A stretch of DNA of 6,467 nucleotides from Actinomycetota bacterium (GTDB taxonomy: Bacteria; Actinomycetota; CADDZG01; WHSQ01): assembly GCA_013695055.1 (NCBI GenBank), contig JACDBF010000024.1:1-6467 (forward strand), given 5' to 3'. The position numbers were made by a program, and so were the translations under genes. Shown here in pieces: positions 4,736 to 6,467 of this stretch (positions within the stretch are counted from its first letter, which is position 1; every line of letters begins with the position of its first letter). Under the pieces are notes generated by a model. It saw only the letters and a program-made list of their open reading frames with translations, searched no databases and had not been told where the DNA came from.

Positions 4736-5608
4736 CTAGGAGTCGTCCTCGTAGCCGCCGTCTCCGTCCCCTTGCCCACCGTCCTCGTCGTGACCATTCC
4801 CGTTTCCGTTCCCGTGATCCTCGTGGCCGTTGCCCTGGTGCCCGTCATCGTCGTGGCCGTGGCCACCCGGCTTGTCGCGCGGCTTTTCGGGCTTGTCGGA
4901 CCGCTCCTTATCCTTGGGCTTCTTGTCCTTGGGCTTCTTGTCCTTGGGCTTCTTGTCCTTCTCTTTCTCCGGCTTGGCGTCCTTCTTGGGTTTCTTGTCT
5001 CTCTTTGGCTTGGGGGAGGCGTCGGGCCCTTCCTCTTCCTCGGGCCCCGTGCCCCCGTCCGGATCGTTCCCCTCCTCGCCGTTGCCACCCGCATTCCCCG
5101 AGCCGGCCGGGCCGGTGGGCTCGTCGCGGGGTGGAGGAGCGAACGCGGCCACGATGTCGCTTGAGCGAAGCTCGACTTCCTGCCGAAGGGCCGGGCTGTT
5201 CGCGTCGCCGAAGGTGGGGAAGTCCCTCCCGGCGGGATCGTTGCTCTTCGCGCCCTGGGCGGCCCGGTTCGAGGGGGCTTCGGCGAGCCTCCCGTCGCCC
5301 GGAATAGTTGCTTCCAGAACCGTTTCGATGACGGCCGCGACCGAGCCTGGCGCCGGGCGCGCGACGTCGGCCGCGGTGCCGCGGGGCGACGTTTCCCCAG
5401 AAGACCGCTCATCGGGCAGCTCGGCCAGGCGGATAGGCTGGATCTGGTCGCCGGTCCGTGCCTCCGGCCGCCCCAGACTCGGACGACCTGCGACGCCTGC
5501 GTCAAGGGCCGCGCGCTGGGCGGTGAGGGAGAACGCGACTAGGACGCCGGCCGAGACAACGGCCAGCGCGCTTCCTGCCAGGGATGCCAATGTGGTGCGG
5601 CCACGCAT
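4736..5608 (-). CDS. Membrane-anchored low-complexity protein with KDKKP repeats and His/Gly/Asp-rich tail
   Basis: I do not recognise a family. The 290-residue product begins with a basic end and one hydrophobic segment (about 5-30), a signal anchor or uncleaved signal peptide, so most of it is probably outside the membrane. Residues 31-160 are Ala/Pro/Arg-rich without clear motifs, apart from a possible short helix EVELRSSDIVAAFAPP. Residues 161-198 are Gly/Glu/Asp-rich; 199-246 are Lys/Pro-rich, with KDKKP repeated; 248-290 are rich in Gly, His, Asp and Asn with six His. Such tails can bind metal ions or polyanions, but that is only inference. Codon third positions stay GC-rich and the frame is open throughout, supporting a real gene. 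ATG 5608 gives a full membrane segment; only a weak GGAG lies 12 nt upstream. It converges with the RsiG-like gene. Confidence 0.75.
   Translation of the reverse strand: MRGRTTLASLAGSALAVVSAGVLVAFSLTAQRAALDAGVAGRPSLGRPEARTGDQIQPIRLAELPDERSSGETSPRGTAADVARPAPGSVAAVIETVLEATIPGDGRLAEAPSNRAAQGAKSNDPAGRDFPTFGDANSPALRQEVELRSSDIVAAFAPPPRDEPTGPAGSGNAGGNGEEGNDPDGGTGPEEEEGPDASPKPKRDKKPKKDAKPEKEKDKKPKDKKPKDKKPKDKERSDKPEKPRDKPGGHGHDDDGHQGNGHEDHGNGNGNGHDEDGGQGDGDGGYEDDS
4911..4955. repeat. Three perfect tandem copies of a 15-bp unit
   Basis: The plus-strand unit TCCTTGGGCTTCTTG occurs at 4911-4925, 4926-4940 and 4941-4955, followed by degenerate copies to about 5015. On the minus strand it encodes the KDKKP pentapeptide repeat of the low-complexity protein. 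Exact identity at the DNA level, including synonymous sites, suggests recent slippage or unequal exchange. Confidence 0.9.
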
Positions 5609-5651
5609 TCTGTGTCGAAGCTCCGTTCTCCCAGGAATTGCTTATTTGTGA

Positions 5652-5681
5652 CTCTATGTAGTTAACCGATAACTCATAGAG
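5652..5681. repeat. Strong AT-rich inverted repeat in the divergent gap (5609-5818)
   Basis: CTCTATG (5652-5658) pairs with CATAGAG (5675-5681), and inside it AGTTA (5660-5664) pairs with TAACT (5670-5674) around the loop ACCGA, with one bulged T at 5659. That is 12 base pairs with a 5-nt loop in a GC-rich genome. It sits 44 bp before the start of the minus-strand membrane protein gene. It may be an operator dyad, a hairpin in that gene's leader, or a terminator remnant; no long T run follows on either strand. The rest of the 210-bp gap holds no gene that I can see. Confidence 0.6.
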
Positions 5682-5805
5682 GACTGCTCGACCTGGGCGA
5701 TTGCTTCTTTATCGGGAGGCGGTAGCCTTTTCCTTAGCGAACCAAGGGCGGTTTGTCCCGTTTTGGTAGCTGGCGTCCCCCGCCGGCCCGCGCAGATGGC
5801 GCGGC

Positions 5806-5811
5806 TACTGT
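5806..5811 (+). promoter_or_regulatory. Leaderless -10 box of the acetyltransferase gene
   Basis: TACTGT ends seven bases before the ATG at 5819, with no Shine-Dalgarno between. It has the same geometry as the boxes before the repressor and RsiG-like genes. No clear -35 was seen. Confidence 0.45.
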
Positions 5812-5818
5812 GCGCTCG

Positions 5819-6467
5819 ATGGCCCTGGACGTCCGCACCGACTGCACTGCGAGCTGCTTCGAGCTCCCCGAGTGGCGTGGGCTCTTGACCCGCGATCCCA
5901 ACCGGCATGTGTTCGCGACGCAGGAATGGAACAAAGCCTGGTGGGAGGAGTTTTCCGCAGGCAAGGAGCTTGTGATCCTGACGATGTGGCGATCGGGAGA
6001 GCTCGCCGCGATCGTCCCCCTCTACGAGAAGGAGGAGGCAGGCCGCAAGGTCTTGCGCTTCGTGGGCGGGATCGATCTCACCGACTATCTCGGCCCGATT
6101 TGTGCCCCCGCTGATCGGGGGCCGGTCGCCGAGGCGCTGGTCCAGTGGCTGGCAACGACCGATCGCCCGTGGGACGAGCTCGATGCACACAACCTGCCCG
6201 TTCCCTTCGGTTTCGCAGAGCTGTTGGTCGAGACGACCGATCGCCTTGGGTTTGCCTTCACTCTGGACCAGGAGGAGACCTCGGCCGTGCTTGCACTCGG
6301 CGACGATTGGGAAATTTACCTGGGAGGTCTGGACAAGAAGGACAGGCACGAGCTCAGACGGAAGCGCCGCCGCCTCGGTAAGGAGCTGCCCGGAGCAGGC
6401 TTTCGCTCTTCCACGCCGGATTCGCTCGAGCGAGACGTCGCCACCTTTATCGCCATGCATCGGGGAG
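5819..6467 (+). CDS. CelD/FemAB-like GNAT acetyltransferase (C-terminus cut by window edge)
   Basis: Start of a GNAT-fold protein of the BioF2-like/CelD group (Pfam Acetyltransf_6), seen in polysaccharide and cell-envelope gene clusters. The 216 visible residues include the N-terminal pattern HVFATQEWNKAWWEEF, the beta-strand stretch ELVILTMWRSGELAAIVPLY, RFVGGIDLTDYLGPICAP (the family's usual G-x-x-x-x-D-Y-x-x-P region), and LDKKDRHELRRKRRRL, the Arg-rich segment typical of this group. The frame is open to the window end, and the acetyl-CoA-binding C-terminal half is missing. ATG 5819 is chosen because of the -10 box seven bases upstream and the match to the family's N-terminal length; a GTG at 5810 in the same frame is possible. 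Substrate unknown. Confidence 0.85.
   Translation, partial: MALDVRTDCTASCFELPEWRGLLTRDPNRHVFATQEWNKAWWEEFSAGKELVILTMWRSGELAAIVPLYEKEEAGRKVLRFVGGIDLTDYLGPICAPADRGPVAEALVQWLATTDRPWDELDAHNLPVPFGFAELLVETTDRLGFAFTLDQEETSAVLALGDDWEIYLGGLDKKDRHELRRKRRRLGKELPGAGFRSSTPDSLERDVATFIAMHRG

Noticed and set aside
4911..4955. Tandem 15-bp repeats as a CRISPR or intergenic satellite
   Set aside because: There are no spacers, the unit is a multiple of three, and it is translated in frame as KDKKP within an open gene.
4044..5164. Open frames at 4044-4718 (minus) and 4256-5164 (plus)
   Set aside because: They overlap the RsiG-like and low-complexity genes in other frames, with no motifs and repetitive composition produced by the real genes' codon bias.
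5654..6460. 268-codon minus-strand frame opposite the acetyltransferase
   Set aside because: No recognisable protein. The plus strand encodes a good GNAT-family sequence in the same region, and the frame's end falls inside the inverted repeat.
1..6467. tRNA, rRNA, insertion sequence, integrase or attachment site
   Set aside because: No cloverleaf, rRNA-like segment, transposase motif or flanking terminal repeats could be recognised on either strand.

Overview
The window comes from a GC-rich bacterium, most likely a member of the Actinomycetota. The evidence is the strong G+C bias at third codon positions, an RsiG-type c-di-GMP-responsive anti-sigma protein (a family known to me only from Actinomycetota), and several genes whose start codon lies 6-8 nt after a TANNNT -10 box, as in leaderless actinobacterial transcripts. 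I cannot name a genus.

Layout. Positions 1-1075 (minus) hold a BMP/PnrA-type substrate-binding lipoprotein of a nucleoside-type ABC transporter, cut by the left edge. Divergent from it are a PduO-type cob(I)alamin adenosyltransferase (1191-1748) and a zinc-ribbon Nudix hydrolase (1745-2263), coupled by an ATGA overlap. Convergent with these is a minus-strand series transcribed from 4034 down to 2244: a DtxR/MntR-family metal-dependent repressor (4034-3375), a TlpA/ResA-like thioredoxin-fold lipoprotein (3347-2781) and a nitrobindin-family heme protein (2712-2244). From the 75-bp gap upstream of the repressor, an RsiG-like gene (4110-4664) reads rightward. It meets, tail to tail, a minus-strand gene for a membrane-anchored low-complexity protein (5608-4736). 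After an intergenic region with a strong inverted repeat, a CelD/FemAB-like GNAT acetyltransferase starts at 5819 and runs off the right edge.

The most notable feature is in the TlpA-like gene. It is open in one frame over 189 codons except for a single TGA, which falls exactly on the first cysteine of the WCxxC redox motif (W-TGA-T-V-C). The downstream mRNA can form a small hairpin with a G as the second base of a 5-nt loop, at the spacing expected for a bacterial SECIS. I therefore read it as a candidate selenoprotein with a UxxC site. A point mutation or sequencing error remains possible, and the neighbouring nitrobindin gene does carry a one-base frameshift.

How the genes may work together is inference. 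The repressor, the thiol redox lipoprotein and the heme/NO-type protein look like a metal and redox homeostasis operon. The adenosyltransferase makes coenzyme B12. The RsiG-like protein would link c-di-GMP to a sigma factor encoded elsewhere.
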